Positions 1-10,800 of a stretch of DNA of 64,000 nt are shown here, piece after piece. The stretch covers positions 2,951,501 to 3,015,500 of the forward strand of contig JADANN010000256.1 of NCBI GenBank assembly GCA_018806985.1. Direction: 5' to 3'. Numbering within the stretch: the stretch's first letter is position 1; every line of letters begins with the position of its first letter. Source of the DNA: Angiostrongylus vasorum (lineage: Eukaryota > Nematoda > Chromadorea > Rhabditida > Metastrongylidae). Position numbers and translations under genes: made by a program. A model generated the notes under the pieces. The model did no database searches and was not told where the DNA came from. It saw only the letters and a program-made list of their open reading frames with translations.

Positions 1-119
1 GGCAAGTCTGGTACCAATTTGCCGACACCGGAAAGATGGAAGGCTTGGTGAGTCACGGGAGCGGGGATCGATCACATGTGTACTGCGGGGCGCCTCCCAC
101 CACTGCTCCACACGCGCCA
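1..119 (-). mobile_element. SINE-1 (tRNA-derived), truncated at window edge
   Basis: Reverse-oriented copy containing the complement of GGCGCGTGTGG and the GGGATCGATC-type B-box region. Its 3' part lies off the left edge. Confidence 0.65.
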
Positions 120-403
120 CCCTCATTGGTCTAACAATGTTTGTTGGGCAATGAGGATAGGATACAATGTTAAAGCCATTCTACCCAGCACTAATTACTA
201 CTTTTTTACCTAAATTTACGCCACTCCAATAGTCCGTTAATCATTCATTAGATGAAAGATAAGATAATACACCATCTCGGGGTACAAAGCACCAAGCGTA
301 GAAGTAAATGAGTTAACTCTTGTTTTTCAAGTTGATTTCAATCCCTCTCCGTTCGATCTCAATATCCAGTCGTTATAATACGGTGTAACAATGTGTCACA
401 TAC

Positions 404-1409
404 TTGCGAGTGATATCGGAACGCGATCGATTTGTAACGTCACATATTGTCCTGGATGAACGCATGATGTGGAGTCATACTCGCCGATTTCCTTCAAAAC
501 TATTTTCCTTGTTCTCTTATAGTTTTGGAACTGGAAGATGCGAGCATAATCCAAAGGCAGATTTTCTTTGGAATCCCATGGAGACGTCCTGAAATAACGC
601 AGTTTTTTTTCGCCAAAGTTTCCGAGATTGCCATGGATAGATTCCAAACATTGAGATGCAAATAAAGTTCGACACCTTTTTCTAAAAACATATGGGAAAC
701 ATGTGAAAAAAATCATGAACAATGTTTTCAAATAATAAAACGCTGGAGTGCTATCGAATGTATTTCCCACGACCGATTTTCTGTTAACCTCGACATTGAT
801 CGAACAATTCTTTATATTTTTCTTGGGCAAAAACTGGGTGTTATTTTAATTCCTTATTTACCAACAAACTAACGTTTCGGCGTATTTCGCCTTCTTCAGA
901 GCCTGGAAAGGTCAAGTTGTTTGGTTAGGTAGATTGCAATCAAGTTGACCTTTCCAGACTAAGAGGAAGGCGAAATCCGCCGAAACGTCAGCTTGTTCGT
1001 AAATAAGGGAATAAAATAACAACCTATTTTTTGCTCAAGAAGAGTAGAAAGAAATGTTATTGGCAGATTCTTCATGAAGAGCAGATAGATCTTCGAGCAA
1101 GAATCTCCGCGAACAGAATCTGTACTACATTCAAAGTCAACGCCTTTCGCTATTTCATTATTCCAGTAGTTTAAATACTTTAGGTATGGCGATAAGGCCT
1201 TTCGAAGACGAACTTTGTTTACTCCGATGCGTCCTGCACGTTCTCAACACGGAAGCGAGTGCTACGACAACCTCACTGAAATAGCATTTGAGGTTATATT
1301 ACTAGCAAACTTCTGAACAATACATATCTATTTCTGAACAAGGGGCTACCCCGTTCGTAACAGCACGGCTATGAGGAACGCGACATCGCCGAAACGTCAG
1401 CCATCGACC

Positions 1410-1441
<32 letters not shown>

Positions 1442-3987
1442 CGATAAATTACACCAATCTCGCATCAGCTCAACAAGATCAGTTCGCAAGAACATATAAA
1501 TAAATATATAAATTATTCATACAGAGGTTTATGGAAAGTCGGGTCTTTTAATTTATCCGAACAACCTACGCTGCTGTAATACCTGTCTGCACGGAATCCC
1601 TCATGTGAACTTAGATACAAAGCACGTCGTGTCAGTATCTCCAAATCGTCTTTCATCCACACAGAAAGAAAATGGAAAAAACCTTTGCGACAGATGAAAG
1701 TTTAATTTTCCAAGTGAACTAACAGCACGAGATCCAACCTGACGCCCTAGATGTACTTTTTTTCAAAAGCTAAATCAACCTTGCATAGAATCTAAATTTT
1801 CTAAAATTCCAAAAAAAGGAAAAAAAAAAAAAAATATGGAATTCCATTGTCTGAGGTTTCTACGCAAGCACGGCAATCACCTAAATTGAAGGTATATTCA
1901 AAGACATCATCGCGTTCTATAAGACAAAACAGTGTTTGCTTCTCTTTCAGTCACCTCATCATTCGAAATACAAGGAAAAAAGAAGCGGAGAGGATATTGA
2001 AGATCCTATAAGCAAGAAAATGTTCGACTTTCACTGCGGTAGAATATTAAACCTTGTGATTTTGTGGTTTTTGTAAAGATTGGTAGATTCAAGCCATTTT
2101 TTACTCGTTTAATCAAGTTCACCATCATCTGAGATATGGCTGTTTAAAACTGAAAGGTGCAAATATTTTCACCCATGGATGAGTGAAGATCAATTCAGAT
2201 CTTCACTTCCACCCTTCCCAGTATTACGAAGCTCGGTTCCTCACAAGAAACATTACAAGCGCATTAAATAAGGCTAGATTTTCACACCAATTCTCCTAAA
2301 GGAGACTTATGAGGAAGCTGAGATGAAGCTCTGCTTATGAGTACCCTTGCTAGCATTGTTCCCACTCCTTAAGTTGCTCAAGCTCTGAATTTGGTTAGTG
2401 TCGAAGCTGATCACAACAAGGAAGCTCCAATGTCGTCACTTTTTATTTACGCCTGCCTTTTTTCACGACAAAATATTATGTGAAATATAACCAGAATGAT
2501 GCTGAGATATTTTTAGAACTCCGGACTTCTGGTGTCTGCGGTGGGGATCGAACACACTATTACCCTTTCTGGGGGCTAAAGCCTGCACCACCACACCATG
2601 CGAGACCTTCGTTTCGCCTTTCTCTGAGCCGTGTTATTGACCTATAGGTGTTATCAACAATCACCCGTTAGCGGAATTGATCTGGGGAGCACAAATCAGC
2701 ATTGAACCCAGTTAAGCCGAAGTTGTGGTATAAATCACAATGCCATCAGTTTTTAATACTGTCTTCTCTTTGTTAATGGCAGCACATTATGTGAAATTTA
2801 ACTGTAACGCTTCAAGCCCCGGAAAGGGTAACATCGTGTTCAGTCCCCACCGCAGACACCTACGGTCCGGAGTTTTGCAAATATCTCAACATCTTATGAA
2901 CTGATCTTGTTGAGCTGATACGAGGATGGCATGAGTTTTCGTTGCATATTCAGTAGAGGACTCAGAGTCCCACTCGTAACAGCACGGCTCGAGGAAGGCG
3001 AAACCGCCGAAACGTCAGCTATCGACCAACAACACCAACAGCAACGACAACAACGACAACAATAACAACAACGAAGACCTATACCAACCTCGCATCACTT
3101 CAACAAAACCAGTTTATAAGATCATATAAATAAATATATATCAGCCATTTATGCCGAGGTTTACAGAAAGTCGGTGTTTTGAATTATCGTAACATCATTA
3201 TGAAGCTCTAATGATTCAAATCCCATGCAACCTGTCTCACAACTTGAACACCTTTTGGCCATCATGTGTCCCTCTCAGTTAGCCAGACTTTATTTGCAAC
3301 TGACTATGTTAATAGTTTATAACCTTCGACCACTCAACAGTACATGCGAAAGATGAAATAATGAACAGAACCTGAAGCTCTTGAGTCCACGATATTTCTG
3401 GAAACGTATCCGTGCTAGATCATTTAAAGGAGTGTCGATTTCATCAGGGAATTGAGCATTCTCACGTTCTCTACGGTATTTTTCAACCTAATTAGCAGAG
3501 TAAAATCAATTAAAAGTTTGTTTAACCAGGATGGCACAAAATATTTCTAAATTTACATCGTCGAGATCGTCCTCCTCATCTCCATCGTCGACTTCAGAAG
3601 TCATTTCGTCATCTTCCTCCAAGACAGATTGTTGATCAACATCACTTTTCACAGCTGACTCCATCTCCATTCTATCCTCGTCAAATTGTTCTCCTTTCTC
3701 ATCACCGCTGATCTCCTCGTAGTCGGAACAAGATGAGCCCTCTTCGTCTAGAATCCAAGTAGCTTGATAACCTGACGTTCCTTTTGGAACTTTGCGAACG
3801 CTTGGTTCAATTCTCAACTCTCCGTCATGGGAAACATCGTATTCATCGGGCCACGTTTGCTCGGCTTCCATAGGATCCGGAACTATTTCGGTTTCAAGCG
3901 GTTCGCGACGTGATTCATCAGCGACGACTAATACTTTTGGGAATTTCTCTTGTGTTGACTCCCTCCTCTTAAACATCACATATGTGC

Positions 3988-4028
<41 letters not shown>

Positions 4029-4293
4029 AAGTATGCGTATACATATGCATATATATATATATATATATATAAATACAGAATATGCATATATTACAGAGAT
4101 GCAGAAACAATGTCACCTTAAACGACAAGTACATACAAATATATGTATATGCTTACATTTATACAAATGTAAGCACACATTTAATCCTTTGTGCATGCAC
4201 GCTTCTATATACGCGCACATATACGTACATACGTACACGAATGTACTATGTATATGTACGTATATATATATATATATATATTTACATATGTAT

Positions 4294-4372
<79 letters not shown>

Positions 4373-4740
4373 ACTCCCAGCTGTTTACCACCTTCATCGT
4401 GGCTGGAAGGTACTTCTGGGCGTTGAACTGTGATGGATCTCCTATCAGGGTCTCCCAGCCTGAGAAATAGAGGAGCCCGGTGTTTCTATCAAGAAGCCCA
4501 GCTAATAGTAAACAAATACCAGAGTCCACCACCGTCCTGTTATCGAAGTGGTCGCATGGTGGCAAATCTTCCTGGGATCTACAACGGCGGCAACCGGTCG
4601 CGGTGGTGCCGACCTGCGCATACTTTAGCCAGGTTGACCTATGGACACCAGGGAACCACAATAGCTAAGCCAACAGAACTCCGAAAAAATGCTTATGTTG
4701 GGGGCCCGGACAACTAGTGAAGACGTGTCATCCAACTATC

Positions 4741-4777
<37 letters not shown>

Positions 4778-6960
4778 ATATATATATATATATATATATA
4801 TACGCAGTAAAAAACAGTAATGAACAAAAACGATCAGTAAAGAATATTTTAAACCTTTTGCAATGGATGAGGATCAGCTTGAGTTAGTATAAGCCCGATC
4901 TGGAAATCTCCCCATCCCTGAATATGGACCAATCGATTAACATTCCAAACTGGACCACGAAGATAGCCGCTTGCTAGTAACGAACAAATACCTGCCTAGA
5001 GCCAAGTATTAGAAAGTATATAATAAAATGCTGCTACTGTGCATACGCTGAGAACAGCATACATTATCCCCAACGAGTTCCAACTTCTCCACCAAAACAT
5101 GAGGTCTCCGCTGCTGCAATATCGTCTTGTTTTTCTTCATCTCAACGAAATGACGTAAAAGAAGTTGGCTCCCCATTTCTGTGTCGCAACAGAACAATTT
5201 GCTTGTCGTCAAATTTCTGGAACAACAAAGGGGCTACAGGAGTCAGGGAAAACTCGCAATACAAAACCAGTTATAAAACACTCGCGAAAAACACGTACAT
5301 ATCGGCGATTAGAGCCTGCACACTCTTCCGAGCATCCTCTCGTCTCTTTCCGATAGGAATACTACTCAGACCTGGACAGACGTTGATAACGGAAGGCAAA
5401 CCTGGAAGAAACTAGCAAACACTGCTTCTAATGTACTTTAAATCAATCTTTTACAAGGTGGTACTATATTTAAGCAATCAAAGTTTAAATCTGACCATTG
5501 GAACGACAAAGGCGAAGATTATGAATATTCTCAAACAACAATAAGTCAGTGATTTCAAAGCCCCCCAATAACTTGTTAGTAAGAACAAACAATGGGTGTA
5601 TAACGTCGCTTACTGCTTGTTTTCCTTATCATCAACTTCCTCATTTTCCTTATCCTCCTGTTCAATACTGTCATCCGCCTCGCTATCAACGTCTTTTAAG
5701 TCCTGATGTCGCTTATCCATTGTTTTCGTCATCGCCAACTTTTTCTTTTGTCTTATCTTCCTGTTCATTACTGTCATTAACCTCGTCATCATCGTCTTCC
5801 AAGTCTAGCAAATCAGCATCGCCGCCATCGTCAAGGTCATCAAAATTAGAAACACCGACCAAACCATCTTCAGCACCCGAATGATAGTTAGCCAACAGTT
5901 TACCCATGCTCATCATGATCTCCGAAACCAGCAAGTCCGAACTGGACTAAGAACTAAACTGACCGTGTGCTTTCATAATTGTAAGGAGTAAGCGATTTCT
6001 CTGGCTCAGTTCCCCACCACACGGCCATAACAAGCATACCACATCTGACACCTTAACACAATCAAGAACATCGTCAATTTTCTCGTGGTCCGGCGTGAGG
6101 AAACCAATTCGTGACTTAAGCTTAGGAATGGCAAGGTAGACGACATTGTGTCCTAATGTGCTTAGGATGGTCTCATCAGATTTCGATAGACTCGAAACGA
6201 ATTCCGACGGTTTGCAACTATTCCCGAAAGTCAGAACAGTCTAAAAAAGATGCAGAAAGTAACATTGTAGGAAACAACAACGAAAAAAAAACGAGACAGC
6301 CAAGAGCATACGATTAATGCCGGTGCTAGAGAAGTTCCTTCATGGCCTCTACGTTGTTCGAGAATAGCCTTTCGTTTATTTGCTCGAATATGAGCAGCTT
6401 GTTGGTGACGCTCCCTCTTGGAGAGAAGACGTTTACGTGAGCGAACAGCCGTTGAGACTACCACTCGACCTAATAACACAACGATAAACTTCGATTAAGT
6501 GTAGAAAAAAAAGGTAAAGCTCTCGGCGTTGATCACTCCCTGAGAAACAAACCATGCATTCGACTTCATTATGCACCGTTGGAGGTGACTGAATGCATAC
6601 CTGGCCTTCATGATTCGCGGTGATCTACCGATCTATCGACCCAGTGCTGCTATCCTTCCAGACTAGTCTGGTAACAATTTACCGACCCCGGAGGGATGGA
6701 GGGCTTGGTGGGCCTGGGGAGCGGAATCCATCTCATGTGTATTGCAGGGCGCCTCCGACCACTGCGCTACATGAGCGCCCGATTCAGCGTAAAAATCTAG
6801 AGGGATCCGTTTCCAATAGAAAGCAGATAATAGAAAAACCTCTATTTTCAGCGTCAATTTGTCCTTTTGATCGTTTCCCTTTGAATGTTTTGTGAGCTTT
6901 CGCCGGCCTTTTAAAAACTCCGGGCTGGTGACCAGTGCTCATCGCCTGAACGTTTTCCAT
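404..6960 (-). CDS. tsr-1: TSR1 pre-rRNA processing / 40S maturation factor (partial, 3' end outside window)
   Basis: Nine exons on the minus strand, in transcript order: 6960-6840, 6469-6312, 6240-5964, 5401-5299, 5216-5047, 4973-4855, 3967-3557, 3487-3372 and 588-404, about 553 codons. TSR1 is a translational-GTPase-like factor that binds pre-40S particles during ribosome maturation; it resembles GTPases such as Bms1 but is thought to lack activity. What is seen: a basic N-terminus ([15 protein letters not shown]), an early [18 protein letters not shown] block, [35 protein letters not shown] followed by [20 protein letters not shown], a long acidic stretch, FPDEIDTP and [13 protein letters not shown], and [20 protein letters not shown]. 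These blocks match TSR1 in order. Phases join at all junctions. The fifth-exon donor (5047, or 5063) and seventh-exon acceptor are least certain, and some residues before PDPMEAEQ may be missing. The start is the first in-frame ATG at 6960; a second Met lies six codons on. The C-terminal third is beyond the left edge. The 2.8-kb last visible intron is full of repeats. Confidence 0.92.
867..903 (-). ncRNA. Minimal type I hammerhead ribozyme motif (PLE-type), core intact
   Basis: Read on the minus strand: helix I strand GGCT (903-900), CTGAAGA, helix II GGCG/CGCC with an AAATA loop, GAAAC, cleavage triplet GTT, then AGTT pairing with GGCT through two Watson-Crick and two G-U pairs. GTT is an allowed NUH site, although most copies have GTC. 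Helix III is reduced to almost nothing, as in the dimer-type hammerheads described for Penelope-like elements. Confidence 0.55.
955..993 (+). ncRNA. Degenerate hammerhead motif, opposite orientation to the 867-903 copy
   Basis: Plus-strand GGCG/CGCC helix II with an AAATC loop, GAAAC, GTC and AGC are intact, but the CTGANGA box has become CTAAGAGGA-like. With 867-903 it forms an inverted pair separated by about 50 bp, which includes GGAAAGGTCAA and its complement TTGACCTTTCC. Confidence 0.45.
1366..1560 (+). mobile_element. Non-autonomous hammerhead repeat with (AAC)n tract
   Basis: A hammerhead-derived block (ATGAGGA in place of CTGAGGA, GCG/CGC helix, GAAACGTC, AGCC) is followed by CATCGACC, an (AAC)n microsatellite at about 1409-1441, a conserved stretch ending near TAAATAAATATATA, and a terminal AGAGGTTTATGGAAAGTCGG motif. 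The same order recurs at 2985-3180 and, inverted, at 11430-11735, so this is a defined repeat unit. It lies in a TSR1 intron, antisense to the gene. Confidence 0.6.
2432..2900. mobile_element. SINE-2 copies, one minus and one partial plus
   Basis: 2432-2745 is a minus-oriented copy of the second tRNA-derived family (on the plus strand GGTGTCTGCGGTGGGGATCG, then ACCACACCATGCG). It is followed by a partial plus copy, 2755-2900 (GTTCAGTCCCCACCGC, ending GCAAATATCTCAACATC). It lies inside a TSR1 intron. Confidence 0.65.
2985..3180 (+). mobile_element. Non-autonomous hammerhead repeat with CAA-rich tract, second copy
   Basis: GGCT, a one-base-deleted core (CGAGGA), GGCG/CGCC, GAAACGTC and AGCT are followed by a CAA/CGACAA-rich tract, the TAAATAAATATAT segment and CCGAGGTTTACAGAAAGTCGG near 3155-3175. 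Same orientation as the 1366 copy; also in the last visible TSR1 intron. Confidence 0.6.
3990..4801. repeat. (TA)n microsatellites flanking an unclassified element
   Basis: TA runs lie at about 3990-4024, 4051-4071, 4261-4281, 4301-4370 and 4746-4801, with TATG/CATA variants between. They occupy the TSR1 intron between exons 4973-4855 and 3967-3557. Open frames across them encode only Tyr/Ile runs and are not genes. Confidence 0.9.
4372..4740 (+). mobile_element. Element A (unclassified, about 370 bp), copy 1
   Basis: Starts near TTTACCACCTTCATCGTGGC and ends near CAACTAGTGAAGACG. Related copies lie at about 17600-18003, 21595-21995, 36910-37310 and 46790-47165, with partial copies elsewhere. 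No coding capacity and no convincing tRNA box was seen. This copy has TA runs directly on both sides. Confidence 0.7.
5610..5934 (-). other. Acidic ORF with an internal degenerate duplication, in a TSR1 intron
   Basis: Inside the intron between TSR1 exons 6240-5964 and 5401-5299, on the same strand, lies a strikingly acidic reading frame (for example [18 protein letters not shown], then [11 protein letters not shown]). It stops near 5713. A second acidic frame ([20 protein letters not shown]) follows, and the two nucleotide stretches look like diverged copies of a unit of about 100 bp. TSR1 joins cleanly across this interval (AHG|LPSV), so I do not put it in the TSR1 protein. It could be a skipped or alternative exon, a pseudogene fragment of an acidic protein, or a low-complexity repeat. 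I do not recognise a family. Confidence 0.4.
6516..6782 (-). mobile_element. SINE-1 copy in TSR1 intron 1
   Basis: Reverse-oriented full-length copy: complement of AACGCCGAGAGCTTTA at the left, and the tRNA-like head (complement of GCGCAGTGGTCGGAGGCGCC) at the right. Same strand as TSR1 transcription. Confidence 0.75.
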
Positions 6961-7386
6961 TTACATACAGCAAGAATAGAACTCATATTAGTAGAAAAAG
7001 TCGTTCATCAACTTTTAACGCTCACATGACGTCGCACAACAAAACAAATCCATAAAAATTCCGCAAGGAGTGCTTTCTATGCTCTAAAATGGAATAACTG
7101 AGTCGAATAAAAACTACGATCGATCCGGCAAAACAAGCAGAAATCAGTAACATCGATTTCCTTTTTTTTCGAGTACTAGAAACATTGATAAAGAGCATCA
7201 AATGATTCCTCGACTGTTAACAAATATAAGTCATCGTGGTTACACTTGGATAGTCAAACCCTAATTGTACCAACACTATAGCAGGTCGATTTTTTTCCTT
7301 CCTACTGCTAAGCAATAATCGGTACAATCGATCCTTATCCATGAATCCACTTGATGAAAAAACTAAGCAGATCCTAGGAATTTTTT

Positions 7387-7683
7387 TTGTGGGAGGGGAT
7401 ATATCAAAACTATGGAGAATTCTGTTCAGGACTCCGTGTCACCGTTCACTTTGTAGTTTGGCTGACGTCATACGGTATCATCGTTTCTGTAGAACTACGT
7501 ACTTCCCCCGTTCGGTTCTTTCTATTCTATGCATTCCATAGAATTCGTATTAAATTCGGTCTCCTTATCCTGGAAAATGAAGACCTTGAGCCACCTATTG
7601 ACGTGGAACTGCATTCCATATATGATCATCATTCTCACTTTGTGATTTTCACAGATGGAAAGCTTGTTGAAAAGCGCCTGTGA
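7387..7683 (+). CDS. Unrecognised ORF upstream of Tudor-SN
   Basis: An open frame ending in TGA at 7681-7683 contains a hydrophobic stretch (VTVHFVVWLTSYGIIVSV) and then a hydrophilic C-terminus (LENEDLEPPIDVELHSIYD). It lies between the divergent starts of TSR1 and Tudor-SN. The gap from its stop to the splice-acceptor-like site before Tudor-SN is only 84 nt, with a weak CATAAA at about 7704, which is a spacing seen in nematode operons. No homologue comes to mind. It could be the last exon of a short upstream gene, a 5' non-coding exon, or chance. Confidence 0.3.
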   Translation: MWEGIYQNYGEFCSGLRVTVHFVVWLTSYGIIVSVELRTSPVRFFLFYAFHRIRIKFGLLILENEDLEPPIDVELHSIYDHHSHFVIFTDGKLVEKRL

Positions 7684-7765
7684 CATGTATTTTGTAACTT
7701 TGCATAAAGTCTTTGTAGGCCTCGGTATCATTTAAGTATTATTCCCTCTTATGATATCTTATTTC

Positions 7766-7767
7766 AG
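7766..7767 (+). promoter_or_regulatory. Probable trans-splice (SL) or 5'UTR splice acceptor of Tudor-SN
   Basis: A consensus nematode 3' splice site (CTTATTTCAG|GGTAG) ends at 7767, 44 nt before the Tudor-SN ATG at 7812, with no upstream Tudor-SN exon seen. In nematodes this layout usually marks spliced-leader addition. Sequence alone cannot tell SL1, SL2 or a cis-spliced 5'UTR intron apart. Confidence 0.55.
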
Positions 7768-7811
7768 GGTAGTCTTAGCAGAGCGGGCTAGGTTCTCGTT
7801 GTTGATCCTTC

Positions 7812-10800
7812 ATGGCTGACGTTATCACTCCAGCTTCAGAACCTCCTCAACCTCCTCCGGCTGCTTCTACTCAACCGTCTTTCCGTCGTGGATTTGTCAA
7901 ACAAGTAAGGTGTACTACCTACTTTTAGCTGCAGGGTTTTGTTTTCTTCACGCATATCTATATCTTTGTCCCACTATGTTTCTTCGGGAGCGTGTGGCGC
8001 AGTGGTCGGAAGCGCCCTGCAACACACATGTGGAATCGATCCCCGCGCCAATGGCCCACCAAGCCTTCCATCCCTCCGGGGTCGGCAAATTGATACCACA
8101 CTTGTCTGGGAGGATCGCTCGATACAGCGGTAGGCCACCGCGAGTCATTGTAAAGGCCAGATATGCATTCAATCACCTCCAACGATACTTAATGAAGTCG
8201 AATGCATGGCGCATCCGTCAGAGATAGATCAACGCCGAGAGCTTTATCCTTTTTATTTTATTATATATTTCTTTTGTGCAGATAACGAGATTAGGGACAC
8301 CTGTATTCAATCGATATGCATCTTTTGTTTTGATTTGGCATTCCATATCTTTGAATGGAACCTTAATAGTTTATGTTTGGGCTTTCGATTGACCTTGTCA
8401 TTTTGCAGGTGTTATCAGGCGATGCTGTTGTTTTGCAAGGTCAGCCTACAAATGGACCACCGCCAGAAACTACCGTTTACCTAAGTAATGTAGTTGCCCC
8501 GAGGCTTGGAAAACGTCCTACTGAAACCACCACAGCAACTGTTGATGAGGTAGTCAATTATTTTCCAGTGATTAGACGAAACTTCTTTAGTGCTACGTTT
8601 AGAGGTCTATAGCTTTCTTCTTCATATTTTAGCCGTTTGCTTGGGATTCTCGAGAGTTCCTTCGTAAGAAGATAGTAGGTCAGATGGTCACCTTTATGAA
8701 GGAGTACACTGCTGCATCTGGAAGGGATCATGGCAAGATATACCTGGGTGGAACCAGTAAGTGTGTTGGATTGATTCGATATTGAATCCTTGGAAAGTCC
8801 ATTTAATTTAAGAGAACTGAGCTGTAAGTCTCAATGTCGTATGTCGCTTATTTATTCACTGCCTACTCTTTTTTAATGGCAGGGTATTATGTGAAATATA
8901 ACCATAATGATGCTGAGATATGTGCAGAAATCTGGACCGCTGGTGTTCGCGTTTGAGATCGAACACACTGTTACCCTTTCCAGAGGCCCCGGGTACCGGT
9001 GATACCCCTGTCATTAAAAAAAAGTAAGCAGTAAATAAAAAAGTGACGGCTTTATGATTTATCCCACAGCTTCAGCCTAACGGGCTTCAAATCGATTTGT
9101 GCTCCCCAGATCAAGGCTGTTGACGGGTGGTTGCTGATAGCACGCTATAGGTCGATAACACGGCTGAGAGAAAGGCAAAAACGAAGGACTCTCATAGTGT
9201 GGTGGTAAACGCGTTAGCCCCCGGAAAGTGTAATAGCGTGTTCAGTCCCCACCGCAGACATCAGCTGTCTGAAGTTTTGCAAATATCTACGCATCATTAT
9301 GAGCTGTAACTGTTATTCCTCTTCAGAGAGTTGGAAAAGATATAGTCATGTTTTAAGATCCCGATAATGCAGAAAATGTCACTGAGAGTGGAGTCGCAGC
9401 TGGATGGCTTGAAGTTCGCCCTGGAAGGATTGCGGAGTAAGGATAATTTCTTACCAAAACCGTTCAGCAGTATTATGGCTACGGACAATGTTTTCTTAAT
9501 GTTAATTTTTGTTAGAAACAATGAAGCTTTCAGTGAATATGTCACGAGATTGTTAGAATTGCAAGAACAGGCGAAAGCAGCTGGTAAAGGGAAGTGGGGA
9601 AGTTCGAGTGACTCTATCCGTGAAGTGAAATGGGTAGTTGAGAATCCACGACAGCTGGTGGATCAGTACAAGCAGAAGCCTGTGGATGCAGTTGTCGAGA
9701 TGGTCTGCCTCTTTTTCATGGTCTCTTATTCAACACTAGTAGTTCATGTTGTGTGACTGTATGCTAATGCACATGGCCATGATTGCTGAGCTGCTCATCT
9801 TTTTTTGTAACTATTGCTAGAACAGAATGCGCGTGTAGGACAGTGGTCGGAGGCGCCCTGCAGTACACATGGGATCGATCGCCGCGCCCAGGCTCCCCAA
9901 GCCTTGCATTCCTCTGGGATCGGCAAATTGGTACCAGACTTCTCTGGGAGGATGGCAGCACTGGCTCGATACATTAGTAGGCCACCGCGAATCATTATAA
10001 AGGCCAGATATGCATCCAGTCACCTCCAACGATGCTTAATAAAGTTGAGTGCATGACGCTTCCTCCAGGGATCGATCAACTCCGAGAGCTTTATCCTTTG
10101 TCCCTTCTTGCTAGAGATAGGTTTTCCAAAAGTTGGGCCCACCTGATGGATCCGAAGAAATTTTTTTCTTCAGCTAATTATTACTACCTTGCAGTACTTA
10201 TATTTTCTGCTGAACATATTCTAGGTCCGTGATGGTTCTACGCTGCGCGTGATGTTACTACCCAGTTTCGAGTACATCACTCTACAGTTGTCCGGAGTTC
10301 GTGCTCCAGCCACCAGGGCAGGAACAGATGGTAAACCAGAGCTGTATGCAGAGGAAGCCAAATACTTTGTTGAGCAACGACTTTTGCAGCAAGACGTTCA
10401 GGTTCGGTTAAGTTGAAATTCTATAAACCACATAATATTGTACTATTTATTGACAAGCGTACTTGAGTAGCTTAGATTTTAGGTGATACTGGAATCTACC
10501 TCAAATCAAAATATTGTGGGATCAGTGATTCATCCAAAAGGAAACATAGCAGAGTCCTTGTTACGTGAAGGATATGCAAAGTGCGTTGACTGGAGCATTG
10601 GATTGTGTACAAGTGGCGCTGAAAAGCTTCGAGCGGCAGAGAAACAAGCGAAGGATAGGAAACTACGGCTATGGAAAACATATCAGCCTTCAGCAGGAAG
10701 TGTTCTTTCTGGTGACAAGAAATCGTTCACTGGAAAAGTGGTTGAAATAATTATGTCTGATGCGATGATGATTAGCAAGGCAGATGGATCGGAAGTTAAG

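Noticed and set aside
1409..1441. CRISPR-like or minisatellite array
   Set aside because: It is a simple (AAC)n microsatellite belonging to the hammerhead repeat unit.
3990..4470. Open frames of 60-182 codons across the TA repeats on both strands
   Set aside because: They encode Tyr/Ile runs from (TA)n microsatellite and run into a non-coding repeat. Only the TSR1 exon at 3967-3557 is coding.
5549..5884. Plus-strand Ser-rich ORF of 111 codons
   Set aside because: It is the complement of the acidic minus-strand repeat (Asp/Glu codons read as Ser on the other strand).
7910..8227. Open frames of up to 105 codons in Tudor-SN intron 1
   Set aside because: They coincide with a SINE-1 copy. The same peptides (for example [17 protein letters not shown]) recur wherever the SINE occurs.
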